Assembly: GCF_014596745.1 (NCBI RefSeq)
Contig: NZ_JABTCF010000001.1
Location: 124,001-188,000, forward strand
Direction: 5' to 3'
Source of the DNA: Maribacter aquimaris
Lineage (GTDB): Bacteria > Bacteroidota > Bacteroidia > Flavobacteriales > Flavobacteriaceae
DNA length: 64,000 nucleotides
The notes beneath the pieces were generated by a model. It made no database searches. It was not told the origin of the DNA and saw nothing but the letters and a program-made list of their open reading frames with translations. Positions 45,284-53,980 of this stretch are shown piece after piece. Within the stretch, counting starts at the first letter, position 1, and each line of letters begins with the position of its first letter. The position numbers were made by a program, and so were the translations under genes.

Positions 45284-46819
45284 ATGCGCATTTTTAGATA
45301 TATCTATTTCGTTGCCATTTTAAGTATATTAAGTTCATCTTGCTCAAAGAACAAAGAGAAAAAAGCTTTGGCCCTATACCAAGCCCGTTGTGCTGCATGT
45401 CACATACCCCCAGATATTCAATCGCTTTCCAAAGAACTATGGAAAAACAGGGTGTTACCTGATATGGGGGCGAGAATGGGCGTTCGAAACCCCAATTATA
45501 ATCCGTATAAAGGCCGTGCATACAAGGAACAGGAAGCCATGATGAAATCGGGTATCTTTACCTTGCCCCAAACAATTAAAAACGAGGATTGGCAGCTATT
45601 GCAGGATTATATCATTCAACAGGCTCCAGATTCCGTTTCCATGCCCAATAGGGAGATAACACATCATGAAACAGCAATTTTTCGACCAAATCCCATAACC
45701 TTTGATACCTTATCGGGATTGATGTTCACGTATTTGAATTTCGATAATACATCGGGTATAATCGAACTTGGGGATATGGCAGGAAGGCTTTTGAACTATG
45801 ATTACATGACAGGTAGACTGCGTTATTTGAATGCCTATTCCCGACCAATAACAGCCTTTAATAAATCACAATATACCACCTATATTACGGCAGTGGGTAA
45901 ATTAAATCCCTCCGAGATTCCTTCTGGTAGGGTCTTTGTCGAAAAAGAAGGAACCACTACCCATTTACCCCAGGTTTTGCACAGACCCGTGCATACAGTC
46001 GTCGATGATCTGAATGGTGATGGGAAGGATGAACTTATCATCAGCGAATTCGGGTACCTTACCGGAAAGCTCTCCCTATTGAAACCCAACGATTCCACAG
46101 GTTTTGAAAAGCAAATTCTTTCCGGACTTCCGGGAGTGATTCGTTCTGTAGTCAAGGATATGAATGGTGATGGAAAAAAAGATATTGTAGCCCTATTTTC
46201 CCAAGGGGATGAGAATATCACCATATTCTACCAAGAAGATGATTTGAAATTCACCATGGATAAAGTGATTCGTTTTAGCCCCGTTTATGGGAGTAGTTGG
46301 TTTGAATTGATCGATTATGATAATGATGGGGATGACGACATAGTAACGGTCAACGGCGATAATGCCGATTTCACCTTTATACCCAAACCTTATCATGGCC
46401 TGCGGATACATATCAATGATGGGAGTAATCATTTTGAAGAAAAGTATTTCTATCCTATGAATGGTGCCACTAGGGTAGTTTCGAGGGATTTTGATCAGGA
46501 TGGGGATATCGACTTTGGGCTCCTATCCACTTTTCCCAACTATCACAATCCAAAAGAATCGTCATTTGTTTATTTGGAAAATAAGAATGCGATGGACTTT
46601 ACTTTTGAGGATGCGACCCTCGAAGAAGCCAACTTTGCCCGATGGCTACTTTTGGATGCCGGCGATGTTGACAATGATGGGGATCAGGATATTATCCTAA
46701 GCTCATTTTCATACGCATTCACTCCAGTTCCTATTGAAAAAACCAAATATTGGAGGGAAAAAGGTATTGATATTTTGATTTTGGAGAATAAAACAAGGTC
46801 ACGGCATGAGCAACAATAG
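45284..46819 (+). CDS. Lipoprotein with heme-c motif and FG-GAP repeats
   Basis: 511 aa. The signal peptide has lipobox SSSC. A single CxxCH heme site (RCAACH) lies at about residues 38-42, with downstream Met residues (MGARMG) as possible axial ligand. From about 180 onward, VCBS/FG-GAP repeats with Asp-rich calcium loops follow: DDLNGDGKDE, DMNGDGKKD, DYDNDGDDD, DFDQDGDID and DVDNDGDQD. This is a seven-bladed propeller of integrin type. It is probably an outer-membrane or periplasmic redox-linked protein of unknown substrate. First gene of a four-gene operon; its 3' end overlaps the next gene by 14 nt. Confidence 0.85.
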   Translation: MRIFRYIYFVAILSILSSSCSKNKEKKALALYQARCAACHIPPDIQSLSKELWKNRVLPDMGARMGVRNPNYNPYKGRAYKEQEAMMKSGIFTLPQTIKNEDWQLLQDYIIQQAPDSVSMPNREITHHETAIFRPNPITFDTLSGLMFTYLNFDNTSGIIELGDMAGRLLNYDYMTGRLRYLNAYSRPITAFNKSQYTTYITAVGKLNPSEIPSGRVFVEKEGTTTHLPQVLHRPVHTVVDDLNGDGKDELIISEFGYLTGKLSLLKPNDSTGFEKQILSGLPGVIRSVVKDMNGDGKKDIVALFSQGDENITIFYQEDDLKFTMDKVIRFSPVYGSSWFELIDYDNDGDDDIVTVNGDNADFTFIPKPYHGLRIHINDGSNHFEEKYFYPMNGATRVVSRDFDQDGDIDFGLLSTFPNYHNPKESSFVYLENKNAMDFTFEDATLEEANFARWLLLDAGDVDNDGDQDIILSSFSYAFTPVPIEKTKYWREKGIDILILENKTRSRHEQQ

Positions 46820-47237
46820 TCTTATTGGTTTTCTTATTATTTCCATTTTCTGGGGATGTAAAGAGGATAAAGAAGAGGATCCCTACGTTTGGATCCCATT
46901 GGAAGTTACGGCTACCGCCTACAATTCCCTGCCTTCCCAAACCAATGAGGCACCTACCATTACCGCTTGGGGCGATACGTTGAAACCTGGGGTAAAATCA
47001 TTGGCCGTTTCCCGTGATTTGATTGCAAAGGGATTAAAATATGGCACCATGGTGCGTATAGATACTTTTCCCGATACGTTTTACATTAATGACAAGATGC
47101 ATCCTCGGTGGAGAAACAAGATCGACATTTATATGGGAAAGCAAATCGATACGGCCCTCAATTGGGGGAAAAGAAAGATCATTATTGAATATGCCGTTTT
47201 AAAAGAAAAACTGGATTCTTTACCTTTAAACGATTAA
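46806..47237 (+). CDS. 3D-domain (RlpA-like fold) lipoprotein
   Basis: 143 aa with a lipobox-like WGCKED after a short signal. The double-psi beta-barrel 3D domain is recognised by TATAYNS at its start and by the acidic trio: VRIDTF, INDKMHPRW and KIDIYMG. Related domains occur in lytic transglycosylases and Rpf-type peptidoglycan enzymes. It overlaps the FG-GAP gene by 14 nt and is followed by the amidase gene after 11 nt. Together with the amidase and M14 peptidase it suggests cell-wall turnover. Confidence 0.82.
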   Translation: MSNNSLIGFLIISIFWGCKEDKEEDPYVWIPLEVTATAYNSLPSQTNEAPTITAWGDTLKPGVKSLAVSRDLIAKGLKYGTMVRIDTFPDTFYINDKMHPRWRNKIDIYMGKQIDTALNWGKRKIIIEYAVLKEKLDSLPLND

Positions 47238-47248
47238 AATTACACACG

Positions 47249-47911
47249 ATGAATAAGATTTTCCCGCTTTTGGTCCTACTCGCTGTTACGGCATGCTCAA
47301 GCACCAGGAATATTGTGGACAAACCCGTTGTTTTCAATGAGGAACGCAATGAACTTACATTAAAATATTTAAAGGACAGATATGGTTTAGATCAAAAAGA
47401 ACCTACCATTGTACCTAAAATGGTAGTGTTACATTGGACCGCCATCCCGACTTTTGAAAAGTCCTATGAGGCTTTCCATGATTCAAAATTACCGAATTGG
47501 AGACCCGATATTGAGAGTGTTAGTGGTTTGAATGTATCTGCCCATTTTTTAGTGGATCGTGATGGTACTATTTATCGATTGATACCGGAAACCACTATGG
47601 GGAGGCATGTGATAGGGTTGAACCACTGTGCCATTGGGGTGGAGAATGTTGGGGGTACAGAAGACACTCCACTGACCAAGGCACAATTAAAATCGAATAT
47701 TTGGCTGGTGAAGTATTTGGCTGAAAAGTACGCTATCGAATATGTCATTGGACACCATGAATATACCCTTTTTGAAGGGCATGAATTATGGTTGGAAAAA
47801 GATGAAGGTTACCGAACGACAAAATCGGATCCTGGGGACGAATTTATGTCCAAGGTCAGAAAGGCGACAAAAAATTACAGATTCAAACCACTACCAAACA
47901 ATACCAAATAA
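47249..47911 (+). CDS. N-acetylmuramoyl-L-alanine amidase lipoprotein
   Basis: 220 aa, lipobox TACS. Amidase_2 (T7-lysozyme-like) zinc enzyme that cuts between MurNAc and L-Ala. Ligands are in VVLHWTA, GLNHCAIGVEN and IGHHEY. The catalytic region near the C-terminus reads KSDPGDEF in place of the usual K-x-DPG-x-x-F, a good match. It sits between the 3D-domain gene and the M14 peptidase gene, separated by 11 nt and 1 nt, so the operon is tight. Confidence 0.9.
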   Translation: MNKIFPLLVLLAVTACSSTRNIVDKPVVFNEERNELTLKYLKDRYGLDQKEPTIVPKMVVLHWTAIPTFEKSYEAFHDSKLPNWRPDIESVSGLNVSAHFLVDRDGTIYRLIPETTMGRHVIGLNHCAIGVENVGGTEDTPLTKAQLKSNIWLVKYLAEKYAIEYVIGHHEYTLFEGHELWLEKDEGYRTTKSDPGDEFMSKVRKATKNYRFKPLPNNTK

Positions 47912-47912
47912 T

Positions 47913-49385
47913 ATGAATTCAAAGTTAATAGTGCTCTTCTTAAGCCTTACCCTGTTCCATACCACATATTCCCAAAATTCGGATATCACTTCAGAACTCT
48001 ATAGTACGTATGATACCTACAAGGAACAAAAATTGAATATTCGTCGCATAAAACACCATGATTTACAACCACTGATTGCCAAACATGCCACAAACCCCAT
48101 ATTTACAATTAAAAAAGTAGGGGAATCGATTGAAGGACGTGATTTGAGTTTGATCAGTATCGGTTCGGGTAAGACCCATGTTTTTTTGTGGTCCCAAATG
48201 CATGGGGACGAACCAACAGCTACCCAGGCTATTTTCGATATCCTTAATTTTCTATCCAGTGGGGATTTTAAGTCTGAAAAAGAGGAGATCCTTAAGAACC
48301 TAACCCTACACTTTTTACCGATGTTGAATCCTGATGGGGCAGAACGTTTTCAGCGAAGAAACGTATTGGGGGTTGACATAAATCGGGATGCACTACGGTT
48401 ACAATCCCCGGAAAGCAAAACCTTAAAGCGGATGAGGGATAGCTTAAAGGCCGATTTCGGTTTTAATCTTCACGACCAAAGTACCTATTACAATGCCGAG
48501 CGAACCGATAAACCAGCCACGGTTTCCTATTTGGCTCCTGCCTATAATTATGAAAAGGATATTAATGAAACCCGTGGAAATGCCATGAAGATCATTGTTT
48601 TTATGAACAATATCATCCAGAAATATGCTCCAGGGCAAGTAGGGCGTTACAATGATGATTTTGAACCACGGGCCTTTGGGGATAACATACAAAAGTGGGG
48701 AACAAGCACCATTTTAATAGAATCTGGTGGATATGCCAATGATGTGGAAAAGCAGGAAATACGGAAACTCAATTATGTGTCCATACTTTCGGCCATCTAT
48801 ACGATTGCGGAAGGAAATTACAAGGATATTCCCATTACCGATTATGAAAAGATCCCCGAAAATGACAGGAAATTGTTTGATTTGAAAATCAACAACGCCA
48901 CCTATCGCCTTTTGGATAAAAATTATGTCCTTGATTTGGGTATAAATAGATTGGAAGTTGATAAGGAAGGAAAAAATGACTTTTGGTACAGTAGCCGTAT
49001 TTTGGACCAAGGGGATTTGTCGACCTATTATGGGTATGAAACTATCGATGCCACAGGTTATACCATAAAACAAGGGAACGTATATCCTAAAACCCTACAT
49101 ACCATGGCAGAATTGGAACAGATCAATGCCATGGAATTGTTAAAGCAAGGATTTACCTATGTACGGATAGCGAAGATTCCTTTAAACGCATTGGAATCAC
49201 CCATTCCATTGAATATAATTGGAAGTGCCTATAAATTACCGGAAGTCCTTCAGTTACAAGTAGGGATTAATCCCACCTTTTTATTGGAAAAGAATGGAAA
49301 ACCGGAATATGCGGTAGTAAACGGATTCTTATTGGACTTGACCACAGGAAAAGGTGCATTCAAGAATGCGATGATCTATAGATAA
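47913..49385 (+). CDS. M14 family zinc carboxypeptidase, secreted
   Basis: 490 aa from the ATG at 47913 (MNSKLIVLFLSLTLFHTTYS), which gives a clean Sec signal; the longer frame overlaps the amidase gene. The zinc site is HGDEPTA (HxxE) plus a His in FNLHDQS. The Asn/Arg pair is in DINRDA, and the catalytic Glu is in LIESGGY. The C-terminal roughly 170 residues are a beta domain. Peptidoglycan stem-peptide trimming is plausible from its operon with an amidase. REP-like repeats start directly after its stop. Confidence 0.88.
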   Translation: MNSKLIVLFLSLTLFHTTYSQNSDITSELYSTYDTYKEQKLNIRRIKHHDLQPLIAKHATNPIFTIKKVGESIEGRDLSLISIGSGKTHVFLWSQMHGDEPTATQAIFDILNFLSSGDFKSEKEEILKNLTLHFLPMLNPDGAERFQRRNVLGVDINRDALRLQSPESKTLKRMRDSLKADFGFNLHDQSTYYNAERTDKPATVSYLAPAYNYEKDINETRGNAMKIIVFMNNIIQKYAPGQVGRYNDDFEPRAFGDNIQKWGTSTILIESGGYANDVEKQEIRKLNYVSILSAIYTIAEGNYKDIPITDYEKIPENDRKLFDLKINNATYRLLDKNYVLDLGINRLEVDKEGKNDFWYSSRILDQGDLSTYYGYETIDATGYTIKQGNVYPKTLHTMAELEQINAMELLKQGFTYVRIAKIPLNALESPIPLNIIGSAYKLPEVLQLQVGINPTFLLEKNGKPEYAVVNGFLLDLTTGKGAFKNAMIYR

Positions 49386-49394
49386 GTCAATACA

Positions 49395-49655
49395 TTCCTT
49401 CGAAATGACCAGTGAAGTCATTCCGACAGAGCGATAGCGACGAGGAATCGCATCCTATACTTAAAAATCCTAAGTTCTAACTCGACTTTATGTGATTTCC
49501 CAATCGTTTCAATCCTTCGAAATGACGGGTTGCCCAAATGAAGCTATAGGTCTTTCCGAACGAGCCATGGGAGGAGGAACGCATCATGTACTTAAAAATC
49601 CTGGGTTCAGACACTGCTTCTTTGTGATTTATCGGTTGTTTCTCTCCCTCGAAGT
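49395..49655. repeat. REP-like repeat block, left of the GIY-YIG gene
   Basis: Contains one unit of type A (GTCATTCCGACAGAGCGATA, 49417-49436, continuing to 49456) and one diverged type B unit (49550-49588), joined by TACTTAAAAATCCTAAGTTC and TTTATGTGATTTCCCAATCG. The same A-spacer-B order recurs at 50566-50738. Units carry TTCGAAATGAC ... GTCATTCCGA inverted repeats. Confidence 0.85.
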
Positions 49656-49657
49656 GA

Positions 49658-49957
49658 CTAAATAATTTGATTATTTAGTGATTCCCATTTAGGATTGAAC
49701 TCAGAGATAAGTTTATTCTTCTTTTCCCTTCTCCATTTTTTTAGTTCTTTTTCTCTAGCAATAGCTTCCTTTGGAAATTCAAAACCTTCATAATAAACTA
49801 AATAAATACAGTTATACTTACCTGCGAAAGATTTCTTAGAATTTTGACTATCAAAATAATGTTGAGCTATCCGTTTTTGAATATTATTAGTGACACCGAT
49901 ATATAATGTCGTTCTATATTTATTTGCCATAATGTATACAAAATGATTGTAAAACAT
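49658..49957 (-). CDS. GIY-YIG nuclease family protein
   Basis: 99 aa from the ATG at 49957 (MFYNHFVYIMANKYRTTLYI). The frame continues upstream but only through repeat DNA. Motifs are FVYIMAN and TLYIGVTNN (the GIY-YIG pair), the Arg in IQKRIAQH, and EAIAREKELKKW with the metal-binding Glu. It is a minimal single-domain UPF0213/SLX1-like nuclease. It is embedded between two blocks of REP-like repeats. A 10-bp inverted repeat (49657-49666 with 49670-49679) covers its stop codon and may terminate transcription. Confidence 0.85.
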   Translation of the reverse strand: MFYNHFVYIMANKYRTTLYIGVTNNIQKRIAQHYFDSQNSKKSFAGKYNCIYLVYYEGFEFPKEAIAREKELKKWRREKKNKLISEFNPKWESLNNQII

Positions 49958-49964
49958 TATTAAA

Positions 49965-50745
49965 TTTAAGTCATTTCGACCAAAGAGAGAAATCCCATCC
50001 TGATTAGGAATGATGCCAGAATTACATATCAACCAACTCGGCTTTATGTGATTTCTCAGTCGTTTCACTCCTTCGAAATGACCAGTGAAGTCATTCCGAC
50101 AGAGCGATAGCGACGAGGAATCGCATCCTGATTGGATAAAATCTGAAGTGGAAACATGAATTGAATATACAGGTCATTACATTTATTCCAAATAACGTTT
50201 GGTCCTTTCGACCATAAGGAGAAATCACATCCTAAAAAACAACGTTAAGCTACTAGTGTGATTTCTCAGTCCTTTCACTCCTTCGAAATGACGGGTTGGC
50301 CTAATGAAGCTAAAAGTCATTCCGAACGAGCCATGCGAGGAGGAATCGCATCCTGTACTTAAAAATCTTGGGTTCAGACTCGGCTTTATGTGATTTCCCT
50401 ATTGTTTTACTTTTTCGAGATAACGCTAAGTCATTTCGACCAAAGAGAGAAATCCCATCCTGATTAGGAATGATGCCAGAATTACATATCAACCAACTCG
50501 GCTTTATGTGATTTCCCAATCGTTTCACTCCTTCGAAATGACCGATTGGCCAAATGAACCTATAAGTCATTCCGACAGAGCGATAGCGACGAGGAATCGC
50601 ATCCTATACTTAAAAATCCTAAGTTCTAACTCGACTTTATGTGATTTCCCAATCGTTTTACTCCTTCGAAATGACGGGTTGCCCAAATGAAGCTAAAAGT
50701 CATTCCGAACGAGCCATGGGAGGAGGAATCGCATCCTGGTACCTT
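49965..50745. repeat. REP-like repeat array, right of the GIY-YIG gene
   Basis: About 780 nt made of alternating units. Type A: 50090-50129 and 50566-50605. Type B: 50316-50355 and 50699-50738. The linker TTATGTGATTTC, then CACTCCTTCGAAATGAC, is repeated. An 86-nt stretch at 49968-50053 recurs exactly at 50428-50513. Spacing is irregular and the units are palindromic, so this is not CRISPR. Confidence 0.88.
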
Positions 50746-50748
50746 CAA

Positions 50749-50916
50749 TCAATATCCGAATCGGATGGTCATGTACGGTCCGTAAACAATAAGTATCACC
50801 AACATCGTGAGCAATATGGAAACTATGGAAGCAAACAATAAAAGCACGAGACTTTTATACGTTCTGGATAAATGTCCGGCTGGACTGTTTTGAATAATTT
50901 CTTTGATTACACCCAT
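50749..50916 (-). CDS. 55-aa small membrane protein
   Basis: Starts MGVIKEIIQNSPAGHLSRTY, followed by one long hydrophobic helix (about 22-46, LVLLLFASIVSILLTMLVIL) and the polar end YGPYMTIRFGY. The coherent soluble-helix-tail layout and position just outside the repeat array support a real gene. It lies on the same strand as, and downstream of, the VWA gene, separated by that gene's terminator. I do not recognise the family. Confidence 0.5.
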   Translation of the reverse strand: MGVIKEIIQNSPAGHLSRTYKSLVLLLFASIVSILLTMLVILIVYGPYMTIRFGY

Positions 50917-51046
50917 GATTTTCAATCTTTAAATTTAACAGCATCATCATAGTCTTCAGGATGTAGGTATTCAATTAAAATGGGGTTGTTATTTAGTAAA
51001 CAATTAGGTCCTAAAAAACCCTACTCCGTTTAGCAAAAAAAAACAT

Positions 51047-51077
51047 AAAAAAAAGTGCCCCTATAAGAGCACTTTTT
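51047..51077 (-). terminator. Intrinsic terminator of the VWA gene
   Basis: AAAAGTGC / GCACTTTT stem with a 10-nt loop and a long A run, which is a T run on the minus strand. It lies 24 nt after the stop of the gene at 51101. Confidence 0.8.
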
Positions 51078-51100
51078 CAATCAGAATAAATTATTTGGGT

Positions 51101-52198
51101 TTATTCGCATCCACCGGTAAAGCCCTTGGCACTAAACTTGGTCTGCACTGCACCTTGTCGACTGCCATCCACAACCCGAATGGCTAAATTGTTATCGCCA
51201 CTCCCATCCCTTTTAGGGCTACAGTACTCAAAAAGATAAAAGCTATTGGCCCGTTCCGATATTTTTAGGGAAATATCATTAAACGTATTTTCCAATTCCT
51301 CCGCATTCCCTGCGAACACGCTATAGGTCTTTCCGATATCGGACAACACCTGCGTATCGATTTCCGCCCCTAGGCCAATCGTAAAAAACGATATATTCCC
51401 GTTTGCCTCGGCAACCTTCTTCAATGCTTCTTCTTCTTTATATCGCGATGCTTGATCGGTACCATCGGTAAATACAACAACAGAGGCCGCACCGATAACG
51501 TCATCCTTAATGTTGTCCTTTAAAAGATCTTCTGCAATCTTAGTGGACTTGATAACGGCACCATAAAGATCTGTGGATGGGTCATTACTGATATCATCGG
51601 TAATTGAATCAATAGCTGCAACCAACTCTTCCTTAGAACTGGTCAAATCGTTCAAAAGATGTAATTCATCTTCCCCGTCAAACCAATAAATCGCCATTTT
51701 ATACGATTCCTGGGTAGTTGCCGGCATTACATTGTTCACAAAAGTGACCGATGCTGTTTTCAATTCGTCAAGACTACTACTCAACACACTATTACTTAAA
51801 TCCAAAACCAAAAGCGTATTCGAATTGAATATCTGTGAATTGGGTGAGATACGGGCAAAGGATTCTGATGCTGAAATGGTATTGAAACATTCATCGTTTC
51901 GACCTTGTTCGTAAATCGTAAATTGGTTTGCCGTTAATTGGGACACAGGATTGCCATTGGTATCGGATACCTTGAACAAGATAGAAACCTTACCTGGCAA
52001 GGTGGTGTACTGTTCCTGAATGGACAACACCAAATCACTTTCGCCTAAATTGAGACATTCATCAACAGGTTCCCCTTTCCCAAGTCCATCCCCGAAATTA
52101 AGATCCAGGTTCACATCATCATCCGAATTACCACAGGAAAAGACTAAAAAAAGAAAGGTAAAAACACTAAAATATCTTAAATAATATTTCATTTTCAT
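51101..52198 (-). CDS. VWA-domain lipoprotein
   Basis: 365 aa from the ATG at 52198 (MKMKYYLRYFSVFTFLFLVF); a second ATG two codons later is equally possible. Lipobox VFSC. A beta-sandwich region (60-120) precedes a von Willebrand A domain with MIDAS motif VLDLSNS (DxSxS), a Thr in DPSTDLYG and the Asp in VFTDGTD. It probably binds a protein or peptide through the metal site at the cell surface. No chaperone or peptidase partner is adjacent. Divergent from xdhC. Confidence 0.85.
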   Translation of the reverse strand: MKMKYYLRYFSVFTFLFLVFSCGNSDDDVNLDLNFGDGLGKGEPVDECLNLGESDLVLSIQEQYTTLPGKVSILFKVSDTNGNPVSQLTANQFTIYEQGRNDECFNTISASESFARISPNSQIFNSNTLLVLDLSNSVLSSSLDELKTASVTFVNNVMPATTQESYKMAIYWFDGEDELHLLNDLTSSKEELVAAIDSITDDISNDPSTDLYGAVIKSTKIAEDLLKDNIKDDVIGAASVVVFTDGTDQASRYKEEEALKKVAEANGNISFFTIGLGAEIDTQVLSDIGKTYSVFAGNAEELENTFNDISLKISERANSFYLFEYCSPKRDGSGDNNLAIRVVDGSRQGAVQTKFSAKGFTGGCE

Positions 52199-52361
52199 TA
52201 TTTTGAGGTTCAACACACAGAACGTATAATCGAATTTAAAAGTATACCTTGTTTTAAAAAATATTGTTAAATCTTGTTAAAGAAAAATCCGGTGGTTTTT
52301 ATATGGTCTATTTTAGAAGTTATAAAAGCCTGATACAAAATTAATTCAGCAAGCATACAGG

Positions 52362-53372
52362 ATGACCCATGAATTCAAGAACATTGTAAAAGCCTATATT
52401 TCGGCTAAAAAAAAACAGGAGAAAACCGTTTTGGCGACAGTCGTTGCCCTAGATGGCTCATCCTATAGAAGACCGGGTGTTCGCATGATGATCCTTGAAA
52501 GCGGAATGGCCATTGGGGCCGTAAGTGGGGGATGCGTTGAAAAAGAAGTTTTAAGACAGGCACAAAGTGTTTTTAAGGATGGTGTCCCGAAAATGATGAC
52601 TTACGACGGCCGGTACCGTTTGGGATGCGAGGGCTTACTCTATATTTTGATCGAACCTTTTCAACCCCAAGATGAGTTTATCGATGCTTTCAAAAATAAT
52701 CTTAAAACGAGGAATCCATTTCACATCAAAACATACTTTACCCTCCAAGAAGGTTGCCATCAGGCCTATGGGTCGATCATCAGTATCAACAAAGGGGATT
52801 ATGCCCTGTGTAAGAACAACCATCCTCGTAGGGACTTACAGTTTTTTACCCAAGAATTGAAACCGTGTTTCAAATTATTGATCATTGGGGCAGAACATGA
52901 TGCGGTTCAACTAAGTACTTACGCCTCCCTTACGGGTTGGGAGGTCACGATTGTAACGGTACCTTCATCGCATAAAACGCTTAATGATTTTCCTGGCGGC
53001 CAGGAAATGATCGCTGTAGATGCGGAAAATCTAGATCTGGGTCAAATTGATGATCAAACCGCTGTGATGATAATGACACACAATTATGTAAAAGACCTTA
53101 AATTCCTATTGAGGATTGTAGGCACCCATCCAGCCTATATTGGTATTCTAGGACCTGCCAAACGAAAGGAAAAGCTATTGGGGGAATTGATCGAACGCCA
53201 TCCTGTAATCGACGACTCTTTTTTCGATTCCATTTATGGCCCTTCGGGTTTGAATATCGGGGCAGAAACGGCCCAGGAAATCAGTATAGCCATCATATCC
53301 GAAATTTTGGCCGTGGTCCGTAACCAAAACCCTATAATGCTCAAAAACAAATCCAACTCCATTCATTGTTAA
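52362..53372 (+). CDS. xdhC: XdhC/CoxI family protein
   Basis: 336 aa. XdhC proteins bind molybdenum cofactor, aid its sulfuration and insert it into xanthine-dehydrogenase-type enzymes. The N-terminal XdhC/CoxI part has SSYRRPGVRM and the signature GAVSGGCVEKEV, then RLGCEGLLYILIEP. The C-terminal Rossmann part has LLIIGAEHDAVQL and GPSGLNIGAETAQEISIAI. It overlaps the next gene by 7 nt. The window holds no molybdoenzyme subunits, so the client enzyme must be encoded elsewhere. Confidence 0.9.
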   Translation: MTHEFKNIVKAYISAKKKQEKTVLATVVALDGSSYRRPGVRMMILESGMAIGAVSGGCVEKEVLRQAQSVFKDGVPKMMTYDGRYRLGCEGLLYILIEPFQPQDEFIDAFKNNLKTRNPFHIKTYFTLQEGCHQAYGSIISINKGDYALCKNNHPRRDLQFFTQELKPCFKLLIIGAEHDAVQLSTYASLTGWEVTIVTVPSSHKTLNDFPGGQEMIAVDAENLDLGQIDDQTAVMIMTHNYVKDLKFLLRIVGTHPAYIGILGPAKRKEKLLGELIERHPVIDDSFFDSIYGPSGLNIGAETAQEISIAIISEILAVVRNQNPIMLKNKSNSIHC

Positions 53373-53980
53373 CGGACAAAAACAATAATATAGCCTTGAT
53401 CATCCTGGCCGCTGGGGAATCTTCCCGTATGCAACAGCCAAAACAACTGCTGCCTTGGGGTGATACTACCCTCTTAGGCCATGCCGTCAATGTTGCCCAA
53501 AGAAGTGAGGCAAATAAATTTTACACGGTACTGGGAGCCCATGCCGATGCCATTCAGAAAAAGGTCGCTCTTTCAAATACCCAGTTTATCATCAACCCGG
53601 AATGGAAAAAAGGCATAGGTTCTTCCATTGCCTATGCTACGCGATACCTTTTGAATTCTGAAACGGATTATGATGGACTATTGTTTATGCTCTGTGACCA
53701 ACCATTGATCAATGCCGAATACCTTAATGGCATGATCAAGGCTTATGGGAATGGGGATAAAAACATCATTGCAACGGCATATGAACATGGGAATGGAGTA
53801 CCCGTTCTTTTTCATAAAAAATTTATTGGCGAACTACTAGCCTTGGACGGTGATTCGGGAGCTAAGGATATCATAACCAAAAACACTGGTGAAGTATGCG
53901 CTCTTACTCCCAAAGGAATACAGATAGACCTCGATACCTATGAGGAGTACCAACATTTAAAAAACCAAATGGACCTATGA
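53366..53980 (+). CDS. MobA/MocA-like nucleotidyltransferase
   Basis: 204 aa, TTG start inside the last codons of xdhC. The nucleotide-binding signature is LAAGESSRMQQPKQLLPWG and the acidic metal motif is MLCDQPLI. MocA-type enzymes add CMP to molybdenum cofactor for the xanthine-dehydrogenase class, which fits the pairing with xdhC. The 3' end overlaps the amidohydrolase gene by 4 nt (ATGA), so three genes form a coupled operon. Confidence 0.87.
   Translation: MLTDKNNNIALIILAAGESSRMQQPKQLLPWGDTTLLGHAVNVAQRSEANKFYTVLGAHADAIQKKVALSNTQFIINPEWKKGIGSSIAYATRYLLNSETDYDGLLFMLCDQPLINAEYLNGMIKAYGNGDKNIIATAYEHGNGVPVLFHKKFIGELLALDGDSGAKDIITKNTGEVCALTPKGIQIDLDTYEEYQHLKNQMDL

Noticed and set aside
47742-47912. 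Longer start for the M14 peptidase
   Set aside because: It would overlap the amidase gene by 170 nt and bury the signal peptide, which begins at the ATG at 47913.
49958-50068. 37-codon N-terminal extension of the GIY-YIG protein
   Set aside because: This part is encoded by repeat DNA, and the same residues appear in a meaningless ORF at 50310-50570. The nuclease fold starts after the ATG at 49957.
49395-50745. CRISPR array
   Set aside because: Repeats are palindromic, of two types, irregularly spaced and mutated, with no equal-length spacers and no cas genes.
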